Below are positions 44,935 to 54,632 of a DNA stretch of 64,000 nt, piece after piece. The DNA comes from Trichomonas vaginalis G3 (taxonomy: Eukaryota > Parabasalia > Trichomonadida > Trichomonadidae). Positions within the stretch are counted from its first letter, which is position 1. Each line of letters starts with the position of its first letter. The notes below the pieces were generated by a model. That model was given only the letters and a program-made list of their open reading frames with translations. It was not told where the DNA came from and ran no database searches. The position numbers and the translations under genes were made by a program. The DNA lies in NCBI RefSeq assembly GCF_026262505.1, contig NC_067203.1, positions 19,697,411-19,761,410 on the forward strand, given 5' to 3'.

Positions 44935-44938
44935 GGTG

Positions 44939-45542
44939 CACTGTAATCGGTTTGATACTCCCACTTTTTTCTTTGGTTTCGAGATATTTTTTCCATGATT
45001 TTTATGGATATGATATATGGTAGTATAGCGATATATGATCAATCAAAATATCTAAAAAATACTTCCTCTAAGGCCAATGAAAAATTGAGCGTTTTTAAAA
45101 ACCCGCCGTTTGAGAGGAAATTTGAGAACTTCGATGTATACTTTTTGACATTGTCAAAAACTTTGAAAGGACCAAAATTTTTTAGTGTCAGAAAGTTTAC
45201 AAATGTATACTTTCTAAAGAACAGACCATCAGAAAGTACTCAAACTGCGGTATTTAATTTCCGCACTTTTTTTTGGCTTTTGCAAACCGACTACAGTCCG
45301 CCCTTAAAGAACTACCCTAAGTTTCTGAAATAGATTTCAAAAGAGATATCCTTAGTCTAAATGTTGAGAAAGTAAAGTATGAGATGTTCAAACAGACAAG
45401 TGCATTTGCTTGAAATATTATTAAAAGTTAAAAAAAATGAATTTTAAAATAAGTATATGATGGAATTAATCGGCACAAATAGTTTTTAAGTAGCCTTAAA
45501 CTTTGCCTGTTGCACCCATCAGTGGGGTTTCCCAGAACTATC
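44939..45542. other. Intergenic stretch with decayed end of the ankyrin gene
   Basis: No intact gene. Bases 45480-45542 on the minus strand still resemble a further ankyrin repeat (D-S-S-G-K, then P-L-M in a shifted frame) but are interrupted. The open plus-strand frame at 44995-45333 has no recognisable features. Confidence 0.55.
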
Positions 45543-46538
45543 CTATGTTTCTTTATTAGCTCCAACTGAGATAAGATATTGAACAATGTTAAGTTGATCA
45601 TATTGTGATGCATATTTGAGTGGAGTAAGTCCACTATTATCCTTTGCTTCTTTATTAGTTCCAATTGAGATAAGATATTGAACAACGCCAAGTTTACCAT
45701 TTCGTGATGCCCAAATGAGTGGAGTAGATCCAAAATCATTCTTTGCTTCTTTATTAGCTCCAACAGAGATAAGATATTGAACAACTTCAAGTTTGCCATT
45801 TTGTGATGCATAAATGAGTGGAGTACATCCATTACTATTCTTTGCTTCTTTGTCACAACCACATTCGATGAGTGATCGAACAAGTCTGAGATTTCCGTTT
45901 TCGCTTGCAAAATGAAGAACAGTCCTATCAGGCTCCCAATTATACTCTTTAGGAGCAATCTTTTTCCAAAGTCCTGCTTCGATTGATTTTGAAATCATTT
46001 CATGGTTTCCTTTCGAAGAAAGTTCAATAAGGAATCTATAAACGGTTCCAAAATCATTAGATTCCGTAAGTTCTGCGATTTTAGCTAAAATATCTTGTGA
46101 ATGATGGTAATTTTCATTAGTTGCATTGGTAGTTGTATATTTGGTTGCATTTTCACTTGCATTTTGAAATGCTTTAGATTTATCTTGAACTATTTCTGTT
46201 TCGTTAGCAGAATTGTTTATTACTTTCTCATTATGTTTTAGAAAATCAATAATGCCATCAAATATATTGAATTTCATGTATTTTTTGAGAGATTTGAGAA
46301 TTGAAACGACTTCTTCGAAGTTTTTGATAGTAATATTTGCTTTTCGTGTACAGTTATATAATTCTTTTGTATTGATAGTTGATGATGATTGTTTGAGAAG
46401 AGTAACGAATTGATCAGCTGTCAAACGTGAATATTTCATGATTGTTTTGATATCTTCGATATCAAATGTATCGAAGAAGTTTTCTTTATTAATATAATCG
46501 CTGATATGAGCTGCAATATATTCGAAATTCAGATCCAT
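45543..46538 (-). CDS. Ankyrin repeat protein, trichomonad type, probably truncated
   Basis: The start chosen is ATG 46538 (MDLNFEYIAAHISDYINKEN); the earlier in-frame ATG at 46583 would add 15 residues. The N-terminal ~200 residues are helical (DIEDIKTIMKYSRLTADQF, then VVSILKSLKKYMKF), the lead-in domain common before ankyrin repeats in trichomonads. Four 33-residue ankyrin repeats follow (GCTPLIYASQNGKLEVVQYL, then GSTPLIWASRNGKLGVVQYL). The frame stops inside the next repeat at GANKET, while similar repeats read GANKEAKD, and ankyrin-like sequence continues behind the stop in other frames. So the C-terminus is shortened. It may still work as a short binding protein. A MULE-like element begins 70 bases upstream of the start. 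Confidence 0.75.
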   Translation of the reverse strand: MDLNFEYIAAHISDYINKENFFDTFDIEDIKTIMKYSRLTADQFVTLLKQSSSTINTKELYNCTRKANITIKNFEEVVSILKSLKKYMKFNIFDGIIDFLKHNEKVINNSANETEIVQDKSKAFQNASENATKYTTTNATNENYHHSQDILAKIAELTESNDFGTVYRFLIELSSKGNHEMISKSIEAGLWKKIAPKEYNWEPDRTVLHFASENGNLRLVRSLIECGCDKEAKNSNGCTPLIYASQNGKLEVVQYLISVGANKEAKNDFGSTPLIWASRNGKLGVVQYLISIGTNKEAKDNSGLTPLKYASQYDQLNIVQYLISVGANKET

Positions 46539-47102
46539 GCCCTGTTTGCTTTTTGAAAAAAAAATCGTAACTTTACAAAACATCCGAATAAAATTTAAAA
46601 TCAAATTTGGGTCGTTATCGATTTTGTAATTTAATCGTTATCGTTATCGATTTTGTAATTTAATCGTTATCGTCTTTTTCTAAACGTGCATTTTCTTCAT
46701 ATTGGGATAATGAACATAACTTGTTCTGAGCTTCCAATGCACAAATCGTTTTTATTCTAAATAGATTCATTCCTACAAGTTTGGCAGAAATCAGTGAATA
46801 TCATCATATATCGAATTCTTCAATTTGGCAATTTATTTAAAATCGTTCTCAAGAATTCTTATCTTCATGTAGTCAAATAAAACGGAAATGCGAAAACAAA
46901 CTTTTATTCGATATTACAAAAAAAAAATTATATTGATCGCTAAGATTTAAATACGTATAGTTTAAGTATATGTGGTATCATTATGTGCATATTCTGATAT
47001 ATATACTTGAATGATATCACAAAAATAACAGAAATACAAATCTTGAATTAAATTATATCATAGAATACAATTTTAATAAACGAAAAATCAAACCCTCTCG
47101 CA

Positions 47103-47560
47103 ATACAGCCATTTTTAAGAGTAGTTCTTTCAAGATCTTCGAAGATTTGGAAGATCTTGGAAGAACTGCCCTCTAAATGGCTGTAGCTTCGGTATTGTTA
47201 CTATCAAGTAGAAAGTTACGGTAATTACTGCCATTTTAAGAGTAGTTCTTTCAAGATCTTCGAAGATTTGGAAGATCTTGGAAGAACTGCCCTCTAAATG
47301 GCTGTAGCTTCGGTATTGTTACTATCAAGTAGAAAGTTACGGTAATTACTGCCATTTTAAGAGTAGTTCTTTCAAGATCTTCGAAGATTTGGAAGATCTT
47401 GGAAGAACTGCCCTCTAAATGGCTGTAGCTTCGGTATTGTTACTATCAAGTAGAAAGTTACGGTAATTACTGCCATTTTAAGAGTAGTTCTTTCAAGATC
47501 TTCCAAATCTTCGAAGATCTTGAAAGAACTGCTCTCTAAATGGCAGTAGTTTCGATGTTA
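47103..47560. repeat. Hairpin array of 121-bp units (four copies plus a remnant)
   Basis: Units start with GCCATTTTAAGAGTAGTTC near 47109, 47230, 47351 and 47472. Each has an imperfect ~33-bp stem from AGAGTAGTTCTTTCAAGATC to GATCTTGGAAGAACTGCCCT. In the fourth copy the loop section is flipped (TCTTCCAAATCTTCGAAGAT in place of TCTTCGAAGATTTGGAAGAT). A diverged fifth hairpin lies at 47603-47662. Confidence 0.9.
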
Positions 47561-47859
47561 ACATGATAATATGAGTGAAATTTTCTTATTTGAAGTCGGT
47601 TAAAGAGCAGTTCTTTCAAGTTCCTTCAAATCAGGAAGGGTCTTGACAGAACTGTCCTCTTATTGATTGGAATACCGGTATTTTACGTTGGTAAATGCTT
47701 GATTTGAATTGATGGGGGCTGAGTGTTGGAGAAAAAAAAACATTAAAAAAATAAAAAGTGCCAAAATAAAAGAATTCAATCTACATATATATAGTATTTC
47801 TAGGCCTGTCCAAACTTTTAAAAAAGCTTACCACGTGGAAGGAAGAGACCAAAAAAATC

Positions 47860-47888
47860 GTGCCTCGGCGGCTTCGCCGCCTCGGCAC
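47860..47888. repeat. GC-rich isolated hairpin
   Basis: GTGCC-TC-GGCGGC, TTC, GCCGCC-TC-GGCAC: a stem with a small internal loop in very AT-rich surroundings. It resembles the double-hairpin inserts in style but is a single stem. Confidence 0.8.
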
Positions 47889-47997
47889 TAAAAACAGCAT
47901 ATCATATTTAATATGTCCTTTTTTCTTTTTCTCTTTTCCTCTTTCTCTCTCTTCTTTTCTTTCTTCTCTTTTTCCTTCTTTTCTTCTCACTTTCTTT

Positions 47998-48655
47998 TTG
48001 GAGCTGCTTTACTTTGAAATCTCTCATCAATTGATGAGAGAAATAATAGTAAAGTAGCTTCAATGTAAATACGTACATTGATTGGGTTATGGTTAGCGGT
48101 AATGTCTGTATGTAGTTCGATTGGAGCTGCCTCACTCTGAGATCTCTCATCAAATGAAGAGAGTTCTCAGAGTGAGGCAGCTCCAATGTATATGTGCGTA
48201 TTGATTGGGTTGCTGTAAGAAGCAGTGCTTGTGTGTAGTTCGATTGGAACTGCTTTACTCTGAGATCTGTCATCAATCGATGAGAGTTCTCAGAGTAAAA
48301 CTGTTCCAATGTGTAATCTTGTGCTAGCTTGTCTGTTCGATTGGAACTGCTTTACTCTGAGTTCTCTCATCAATTGATGAGAGAAATAAGAGCAAAGTAG
48401 CTCCAATGTATATATTGTATTGATTCGGTTTGGTTAGCTGGACTGTCTGTGAGTAGTTCGATTGAACTGCCTCATTCTGAGATCTCTCATCAATAGATGA
48501 GAGAAATAAGAGTAAGGCAGTTCCAATGTATATAATCGTATTGATTTGGTTGCTTTAAGTTGGAGTGTTTGTGCGTAGTTCGGTTAGAACTGCTTTGCTC
48601 TGAGAACTCTCATCGATTGATGAGAGTTCTCAGAGCAAAGCAGCTCCAATGTGTA
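47998..48655. repeat. Array of six ~68-bp hairpins, period ~119 bp, with co-varying stems
   Basis: Each hairpin runs GGAGCTGC(C/T)T(C/T)..CTCTGAGA, then a CTCTCATCAA/TTGATGAGAG inner part, then the complement. Between copies the stem changes on both arms together, for example CCTCACTCTGAGA with TCTCAGAGTGAGG (48128-48190) and CTTTGCTCTGAGA with TCTCAGAGCAAAG (48590-48645). The stretches between hairpins (GTATTGATTGGGTT, GTGTGTAGTTCGATTGG) vary freely. A different hairpin (TATCAAGAAGC/GCTTCTTGATA) follows at 48708-48770. Confidence 0.85.
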
Positions 48656-49724
48656 AATTTGTATTAGTTCGGGTGAAAGAAGTTGTAGTGCTGGTGCGTA
48701 GTTTGACTATCAAGAAGCTCGCGATTCAAAACTCATCAAATGAAAAGTTTATAGTGGGCTTCTTGATAATATGTTAAAGGTGATGTTCTTGTTCGAGTTG
48801 TAACAAGAAGGAATACATGAGTACGTAAGCTCGGCATTCGCCGAGCGAATTAAAGATAACGGACGAATTTAATTTATTTTATTTCAAAATTTAAAATTTT
48901 AATATTTAATTATATAAATTAAAATAAACATTTTTACAAATTTTTATAAAAAAATATGTGACATATCGTTTTACCACAATTCAAAATAATTAATGTTGAT
49001 AAATGTATTTAATATGTAATATTAAACATATTTTGCGCGAGAAGTGAGTTGTGGTAACTTTCGTGGATATCCATCGTTCATTTTATGGTAAAAATTCTCA
49101 ATTTGTGGGAAAAGTTCTCAATTTTGTGGTAATTTTTATGTACCACAACTCAATTTGTGGTCACTTCATCTTACCACGTGGTAAGTTTTTATAAAACTCT
49201 TTATTTACCATTGATTTCTGATTTAATATCAATATCTTGAATAATCAAGCATATCTATCGCTTTAAATTTTATTCTCTAATTCCAAAAAAAATTCAAAAA
49301 TCAAAAAATGAAAAAAATATTTAGAATTTTTTCCGTCAAAAATAAAAAATGTTCCCACTGAGTGGTTTCCATGGAAAGTTACCACTGGGTCCCACAGGGA
49401 TTGGCCTAAGTATTTCTTAATAGAATGTGAAATAAAGTAAAATTAACTATATTCAAAATGGAAAAAAATCCAAAAAAATTTTGAAAAAAAGAATTTCATG
49501 ATAAAAAGCATAAATTTTGCATCAGAAAATTAAATTCAGGTATTTTTGTGAAATAGAAAGAGTCCTAAAATTAGTTAAAAATCATTTTTTATTCAAAAGA
49601 AACGCTATTTTTAAGGAATTGAAAAGAATTTTATTTAATAATATTTTATTTATAGAATTTGCATATATCATATGCATAGACATATTGAATTGTAAACATG
49701 AGAACACTAATTACATTAACTTGT

Positions 49725-50150
49725 CGTTCAAATTATTGCATCGAGAAAAAAGTGCTATAAATTTACTCAATTAGTTTACAAACGTAAATATTTGGCATAA
49801 ACTTTACGTTTGTAAACTAATTTGGTAAACTCGTAGTTCAAATTATTGCATCGAGAAAAAAAGTGCTATAAATTTACTCAATTAGTTTACAAACGTAAAT
49901 ATTTGGCATAAACTTTACGTTTGTAAACTAATTTGGTAAACTCGTAGTTCAAATTATTGCATCAAGAAAAAAAGTGCTATAAATTTACTCAATTAGTTTA
50001 CAAACGTAAATATTTGGCATAAACTTTACGTTTGTAAACTAATTTGGTAAACTCGTAGTTCAAATTATTGCATCGAGAAAAAAAGTGCTATAAATTTACT
50101 CAATTAGTTTACAAACGTAAATATTTGGCATAAACTTTACGTTTGTAAAC
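49725..50150. repeat. Hairpin array of 111-bp units, four copies
   Basis: Units start TTCAAATTATTGCATCGAG near 49727, 49837, 49948 and 50059. Each has the stem AATTAGTTTACAAACGTAAA / TTTACGTTTGTAAACTAATT around TATTTGGCATAAAC. Copies are almost identical. Confidence 0.9.
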
Positions 50151-50632
50151 CAATTTGATTAAATTTAGTAAATTTTAGTTCGAATGCAAGTTTTCTCGGT
50201 AAATCATTTTTTAGACCTCAAATGAGATGTATGATCATATGAGTCACATATGATTTAATCCAAATATGTGTGAGAATTGAGTTTAAAACGAAGTTTATTT
50301 TTTGGACTATATTTCGCCATTTTAAAATGTGTAATAATGATATAATTCGCATGAAATTGAAAAATATTGACTGGATGTGTAATGGTTTTATAATTGCAAT
50401 GTTGATTTGATCGAATTTAAATGAATATATAACGCGATGAAATTTCGAATTGCTCAAATGTCTGTAATTCATATATGGTGCACATATTAATATTACATTT
50501 CGTTGATATTTACCACATAAACCTTTAAATATTAAGTCATTTTAAAGTTATATGCGATTTAGTTCCAAAATGCACGTTTAGAAATAGACGATAACGATTA
50601 AATTACAAAATCGATAACGACCCATCAAATTT

Positions 50633-50999
50633 GAATCAAATGCTGTTCAAGATTAAAAGCAAAAATACTAGAAAATTACAAAACGGCTGAAAAGTGTTAT
50701 ATTTAATTCAAAATTTAAACTCTCTTTTTATAGTGACCGTCAACAAGTCAATAAAATAAATTGCACAGTTGTGTTTAATGGATTGCTCATGCCTCAACTA
50801 AAGATTTGTATTATAATTCAGAATTTTTAATTTGAGATGGCTGATATTATGTGATAATAACTTTAAAAACCAAGCACCTAAGTTGGTGAAAGTAGGGATA
50901 GTATTGGAATTCCTATATTTATTATGAAAATCTTAAAATGATTTTTTGTAAATACGATATAATAAAAACTTTAGTGAATGTTGGTAAAACAAATAAAAT
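50633..50999. other. AT-rich stretch without a gene
   Basis: No feature seen beyond the right MULE target duplication (50624-50632). Confidence 0.55.
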
Positions 51000-51539
51000 T
51001 TATGCATGCTCAACTAACCAGTTGACAACAGAGTCTAAATGTGTTTTTTCTTTGGCGGAAATTGTGAATAAAGCAACATCATGTCCCTCGATTTCAGATA
51101 AACGAAGTCTTTCGATAAGCTTTGCAGCTGGAAGTGCATCCTTAAGATCTTCTTTGTTTCCGCAAATTAAAATTGGAACTTTTCCAACGCTTTCATCTTT
51201 GGCGAGATTATGCAATTGAATGATACTTTCTGCTATTGCTTCTTCATCTGCTGCATCCAAAATGTAAAGAATTGCGTTTGCATTTTGACAATATGTAGGC
51301 CAGAGGAATTGGAACTGTTTATGTCCTCCAATATCCCATGCCTTAATTTGTACACGACCTTTTGTGAATGTATTTGTTTCAACGCCAATTGTTGGAACAA
51401 CATCTTCTGTAGGCTTTCCCATTAACGCTCTAATAAGAGTTGACTTGCCTGCATTTGATAATCCGAGGATTGTGATTGACATTTCTTTATTCCAGAACAA
51501 AGAAAGAAGCCACTCCCAGATTCTACTGAAAAATCCCAT
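51000..51539 (-). CDS. Arl8-like small GTPase of the Arf family
   Basis: The start chosen is ATG 51539 (MGFFSRIWEWLLSLFWNKEM): it gives the family's normal length (179 aa) and follows a TCATTT initiator-like motif; the longer open frame has no ATG at its front. Nucleotide-binding motifs are G1 GLSNAGKST (26-34), G2 Thr in PTIGVE (~50), G3 WDIGGH (68-73), G4 NKED (128-131) and G5 SAK (161-163). The tryptophan-rich amphipathic N-terminus and the LFW-KEM stretch are typical of Arl8, which couples lysosomes and other late endocytic vesicles to motors and tethers. The glutamine that helps hydrolysis in Arf proteins (GGQ) is histidine here, which would be expected to slow GTP hydrolysis. Gly2 might allow lipid attachment. 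Confidence 0.85.
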   Translation of the reverse strand: MGFFSRIWEWLLSLFWNKEMSITILGLSNAGKSTLIRALMGKPTEDVVPTIGVETNTFTKGRVQIKAWDIGGHKQFQFLWPTYCQNANAILYILDAADEEAIAESIIQLHNLAKDESVGKVPILICGNKEDLKDALPAAKLIERLRLSEIEGHDVALFTISAKEKTHLDSVVNWLVEHA

Positions 51540-51544
51540 TCTAG

Positions 51545-51550
51545 AAATGA
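51545..51550 (-). promoter_or_regulatory. Initiator-like motif before the Arl8-like gene
   Basis: The minus strand reads TCATTTCTAGA directly before the ATG. It fits TCA(C/T)(T/A) at the usual short distance. Confidence 0.5.
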
Positions 51551-51633
51551 GTTTAAGGTTCGATATGTGATATGAAATTTCATAAATTGCAACATCGTAA
51601 CTCCATAACCTAACAGCTATCAATAGATATAAT

Positions 51634-53193
51634 GTTGCATGCTAAGTAGTGTCAATGTGTAAACCTCTCAATTTTATCGTCGGGGAAGCAACACAATTCC
51701 CTCAAAAATATTGAAAAAATATAGAAAATAAAATGAATTAAGATGTACTTAAAATGAGAAATAGATTATGATATTAGATTTTAGAAAAAACAGACTTTTG
51801 ATCTAACTTTTGAGAATCTCATATAAAAAAAACATTTAAAAATAAATTTAAATATCTTATTTATTTTACTATTGTAAATATATTCTGAGATTTTTAGAAA
51901 AAAACACTTTTCATAAGTATTCAATATTTGAGAATACGGTCCAAAAAAAAATAGATTCTCTTATATTTGCTTATATAAAAGGAGACTCTCTATCAGATGC
52001 GAATGCATGAATTCAGCACCTTTGATAGAGAGTTTCCTCTTATATAAGCGGATCTTTTTCATGAGTTATTGTTAATATAAAAACATAAAAAGCTACGAAT
52101 ATGAGAAATTAAACCCTGCGAGGTGCCAGTCTAGAACTGGCGCTTCGCAGGGTTTAATTTCTCTTGACAAATGACAAAACTTGTTCGCAATTGTGAACCA
52201 TTGCGAGCAAGTTTGCCAGATATCTGGAAGGAATTGCTCCTTATGATATATGCATTGTAACTGTATATATCATAAAGAGCAATTCCTTCAATTAAACGCA
52301 AAAACTTTGGTGCAATCGTTGCTGATTGCACCAAAGTTTTCGAACTTTCCCGAGGGAATTGGAGGGTGAGAGATACATAGTCTATCTATGTACCTCCCAC
52401 CCCCCAAATCCCACTCTAAATGGGAGAAACTTTGTTCGCATGTTATCTTATTCAAACAAAGTTTCTCCCATTTAGAGAAGGAATAGGAGCCTACCAGGCA
52501 CTGATATATAATCAGTGCATTGTAGGCTCCTATTCCTAATAAAAATTTGAAAACTTTGGAGCATTTGATTATTGTATTTTGTCAAGAGAAATTCAACCCT
52601 GCGAAGTGCCAGTTCTAGACTGGTGCCTCGCAGGGTTTAATTTCTCATATTGGTAGATTTTGATGTTTTTATATTAACAAAAACGAATGAAAAAGATTTG
52701 CTTATATAAGAGGAAACTCTCTATCAAAGGTGCTGAATTCATGCATTCGCATCTGATAGAGAGTCTCCTTTTATATAAGCAAATATAAGAGAATCTATTT
52801 TTTTTTGGACCGTATTCTCAAATATTGAATACTTATGAAAAGTGTTTTTCCTAAAAATTTAATATAATGCTTAGCACAATATATAAAATTAAAATATCTA
52901 TAATTATTTTCTATATCACACTTTTCATTACACCTTGAAAAGTCTTCTCAAACTCTATTTTTAATTATTTTTTAGATATATCTCAGGTGTGATTATTCAA
53001 AAACTCATATAGACTATATTTATTTTTTCATTCAAAAAATTATATGAGAATCTCAAATTAACTTTCAAATTTTTTATTTTAAAAACATATTAATAATCAT
53101 ATTTTAAGATACTTTTCGCCCAAAAAATAATCGTACTTCCTCGACGATTAAAAGGATCTCAATTTCTATCGTTGACACTACTTAGCATGCAAC
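51634..53193. mobile_element. Compound foldback element with nested hairpins
   Basis: The ends GTTGCATGCTAAGTAGTGTC (51634) and its reverse complement (ending 53193) are flanked by AAT on both sides (51631-51633, 53194-53196). A second inverted pair at ~51897-52055 and ~52690-52857 encloses a third (AGAAATTAAACCCTGCGA, 52110 and 52590), which encloses separate hairpins. Three of these (ACTTGTTCGC/GCGAGCAAGT; GGAATTGCTCCTTATGAT; GGCACTGATATATAATCAGTGC) are relatives of the hairpins in the 250-bp units at 1-1000. No coding capacity. It lies between the Arl8 and CacyBP genes. Confidence 0.8.
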
Positions 53194-53386
53194 AATTTTT
53201 ATCAATTATATGTCTGATTTTTTCTACCTTATTGATGTCTCTATGGTTAAAAATGGCTAATTTAAAGAACCTTTCGCTCATACAAGACTTAATTCATATT
53301 TTGCTGGCAAATTTTTTAATGAAATTCTTAAAAATATAAAAAAAAGAATGAAGTAATGAAAAAAAGTTTTCATAATATAGTGCTCT

Positions 53387-54040
53387 TTATTTCTTATCCT
53401 TCTTCTCTTCGTCTTCTGGCTTCTTATGCTGAGCTTCCCACATAGCCTTAGAGATTGTTCTCTTCATCTCATCATCGCCTTCATCGTAAAGCTTCTTCAT
53501 CATGTTCATGAGTGCAGCGTTTGGATTCTCCTTAGCATCAACATCATCTTCTGGCTTCTTCTTTTCTTCCTTCTTTGGTGTAAGGGATGTATCCTTAAGC
53601 TTCATCCATGTCTCCTCTTTCTTCTTAGCAAGGATAACTGTAAGTGTCTCACGGCGGATCTTGTATGTTGAATCAGCTGGGACAATCTCCTTGATTGGAG
53701 AAACAACGAGCTTGAGGTTTGGAAGGTTCTGTTCCTCACGGATGACAGCGATTGAGAAGCCGTTTTTTTGTGGCTCGAACTCGATCTTGGCCTGTTCAAG
53801 ACCGCGGATTTCTCTGATCATGATTTCTGCTGTCTTCTTGCTATCAGAGAATGCATAGGATGTGATAGACTGGTATCTACGAACTGGAGCTGCTGGCTTG
53901 GCTGGTTCTGGTGCCTTGACTGTAGCGAATTTTGGTTCAATCTTCTGAATCTCAGCCTTAAGGAGTGCCTCAACGTATGGTGTTGATCCTAAGCCAAGAA
54001 GCCTCTTGAGCTCTGTAAGATCGTCCAATGTTGGTTCCAT
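53387..54040 (-). CDS. CacyBP/SGT1-like protein with CS and SGS domains
   Basis: The start chosen is ATG 54040 (MEPTLDDLTELKRLLGLGST), which follows a TCATTTCATATATTG leader; an in-frame ATG at 54073 would add 11 residues. The order is a short N-terminal helix pair (to ~45), a linker APEPAKPAAPVRR, a CS domain at ~55-150 (YQSITSYAFSDSKKTAEIMI, then YKIRRETLTVILAKKKEETW) and an SGS-type tail (NPNAALMNMMKKLYDEGDDE, then KRTISKAMWEA) ending in a KK/EE run. Calcyclin-binding proteins link Hsp90/Siah-type ubiquitin ligases to Skp1 and S100 partners. Length (217 aa) is normal. GC content and codon use are richer than in neighbouring genes, suggesting high expression. Confidence 0.85.
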   Translation of the reverse strand: MEPTLDDLTELKRLLGLGSTPYVEALLKAEIQKIEPKFATVKAPEPAKPAAPVRRYQSITSYAFSDSKKTAEIMIREIRGLEQAKIEFEPQKNGFSIAVIREEQNLPNLKLVVSPIKEIVPADSTYKIRRETLTVILAKKKEETWMKLKDTSLTPKKEEKKKPEDDVDAKENPNAALMNMMKKLYDEGDDEMKRTISKAMWEAQHKKPEDEEKKDKK

Positions 54041-54049
54041 CAATATATG

Positions 54050-54055
54050 AAATGA
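54050..54055 (-). promoter_or_regulatory. Initiator-like motif before the CacyBP gene
   Basis: TCATTT on the minus strand lies 10 bases before the ATG at 54040 and inside the longer frame, favouring the shorter protein. Confidence 0.5.
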
Positions 54056-54632
54056 AGTAAAGTGTTCGGCCATTTAGCGATTATTTTCAATTCCAAAAAA
54101 ATTGATTTCTTTATAATTGGATATTTTAATCATTTGCATGGTAAAATGATTGTTAAACAGAAATTTTGACGTTTACGGGCGTAAATAAAGTCTGACTGCG
54201 GTTTATCCAAAGTTAAGATTCGTTCTGTACAGTATAGTACGATTGTATTCAAAATCTGGAAATTCTTGAAATAACGAAATGGAAAAATAATTTCATATCC
54301 GATAATAAGCCTTGCTATTAATTAAACAAAATGAATATCTGCTGGAGTAGATATATTGTAGCAACTTAGATCACTTTACAAACTAAATTTGAATCGAAAT
54401 TGGAACCAAATTTAAACAATTTTCTTATTTCTTTCTGATATACATTGGTCCCAGCTGAAAATATTATCAGGCCACTATGTCTCATTGATGAATCTAATGA
54501 AATTTTGGGAAATTTTCTGGTTTCTGGCTTTATTTTGATTAGAAATAAATTATTGTTTTGTGAAAGATAAATTTGTAAGATGATATCGAAACTGATATTT
54601 GAAAACCCTTTACAGAGAAAAAAAATTAAAAA
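54056..54632. other. Divergent intergenic region
   Basis: It lies between two genes that point away from each other and probably holds both promoters. No clear TCA(C/T)TT motif was seen directly before the plus-strand gene; its leader is A-rich. The minus-strand frame at 54366-54653 shows no protein features. Confidence 0.5.

Larger units (their letters stand above)
46609..50623. mobile_element. MULE-like non-autonomous element full of hairpin arrays
   Basis: Its inverted ends read GGGTCGTTATCGATTTTGTA and continue through TTTAATCGTTATCGTC to CTAAACGTGCATTTT, about 75-110 bp. The left end has the ATCGTTATCGATTTTG section doubled. Target duplication ATCAAATTT (9 bp) lies at 46600-46608 and 50624-50632. 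A 9-bp duplication and inverted ends fit Mutator-like elements, known from trichomonads. No transposase was seen inside; instead there are three hairpin-array families (about 47103-47560, 47998-48655, 49725-50150). It sits just upstream of the ankyrin gene. Confidence 0.8.

Noticed and set aside
44995-45333. 112-codon plus-strand frame
   Set aside because: Low complexity, no recognisable domain, overlaps the decayed edge of other features.
45428-45958. Second frame over the ankyrin repeats (repeated LFNILSQLELIKKQRI...)
   Set aside because: It is the shadow of the 99-bp ankyrin repeat in another frame.
47781-48309. Lys/Arg/Glu-rich and Phe/Ser-rich frames near 47.8-48.3 kb
   Set aside because: A CT-rich low-complexity tract (47918-48000) plus hairpin stems; no start context.
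47103-50150. CRISPR-like regular arrays
   Set aside because: Repeats and spacers are both conserved between units, the repeats are long hairpins, and there are no cas-type genes; the host is a eukaryote.
49517-50472. 84-85-codon frames at 49517-49774 and 50218-50472
   Set aside because: AT-rich chance frames, one running into the hairpin array.
51000-51623. Longer 207-residue version of the Arl8-like protein
   Set aside because: The extra 28 codons begin with a non-ATG codon and include the likely initiator; family length fits the ATG at 51539.
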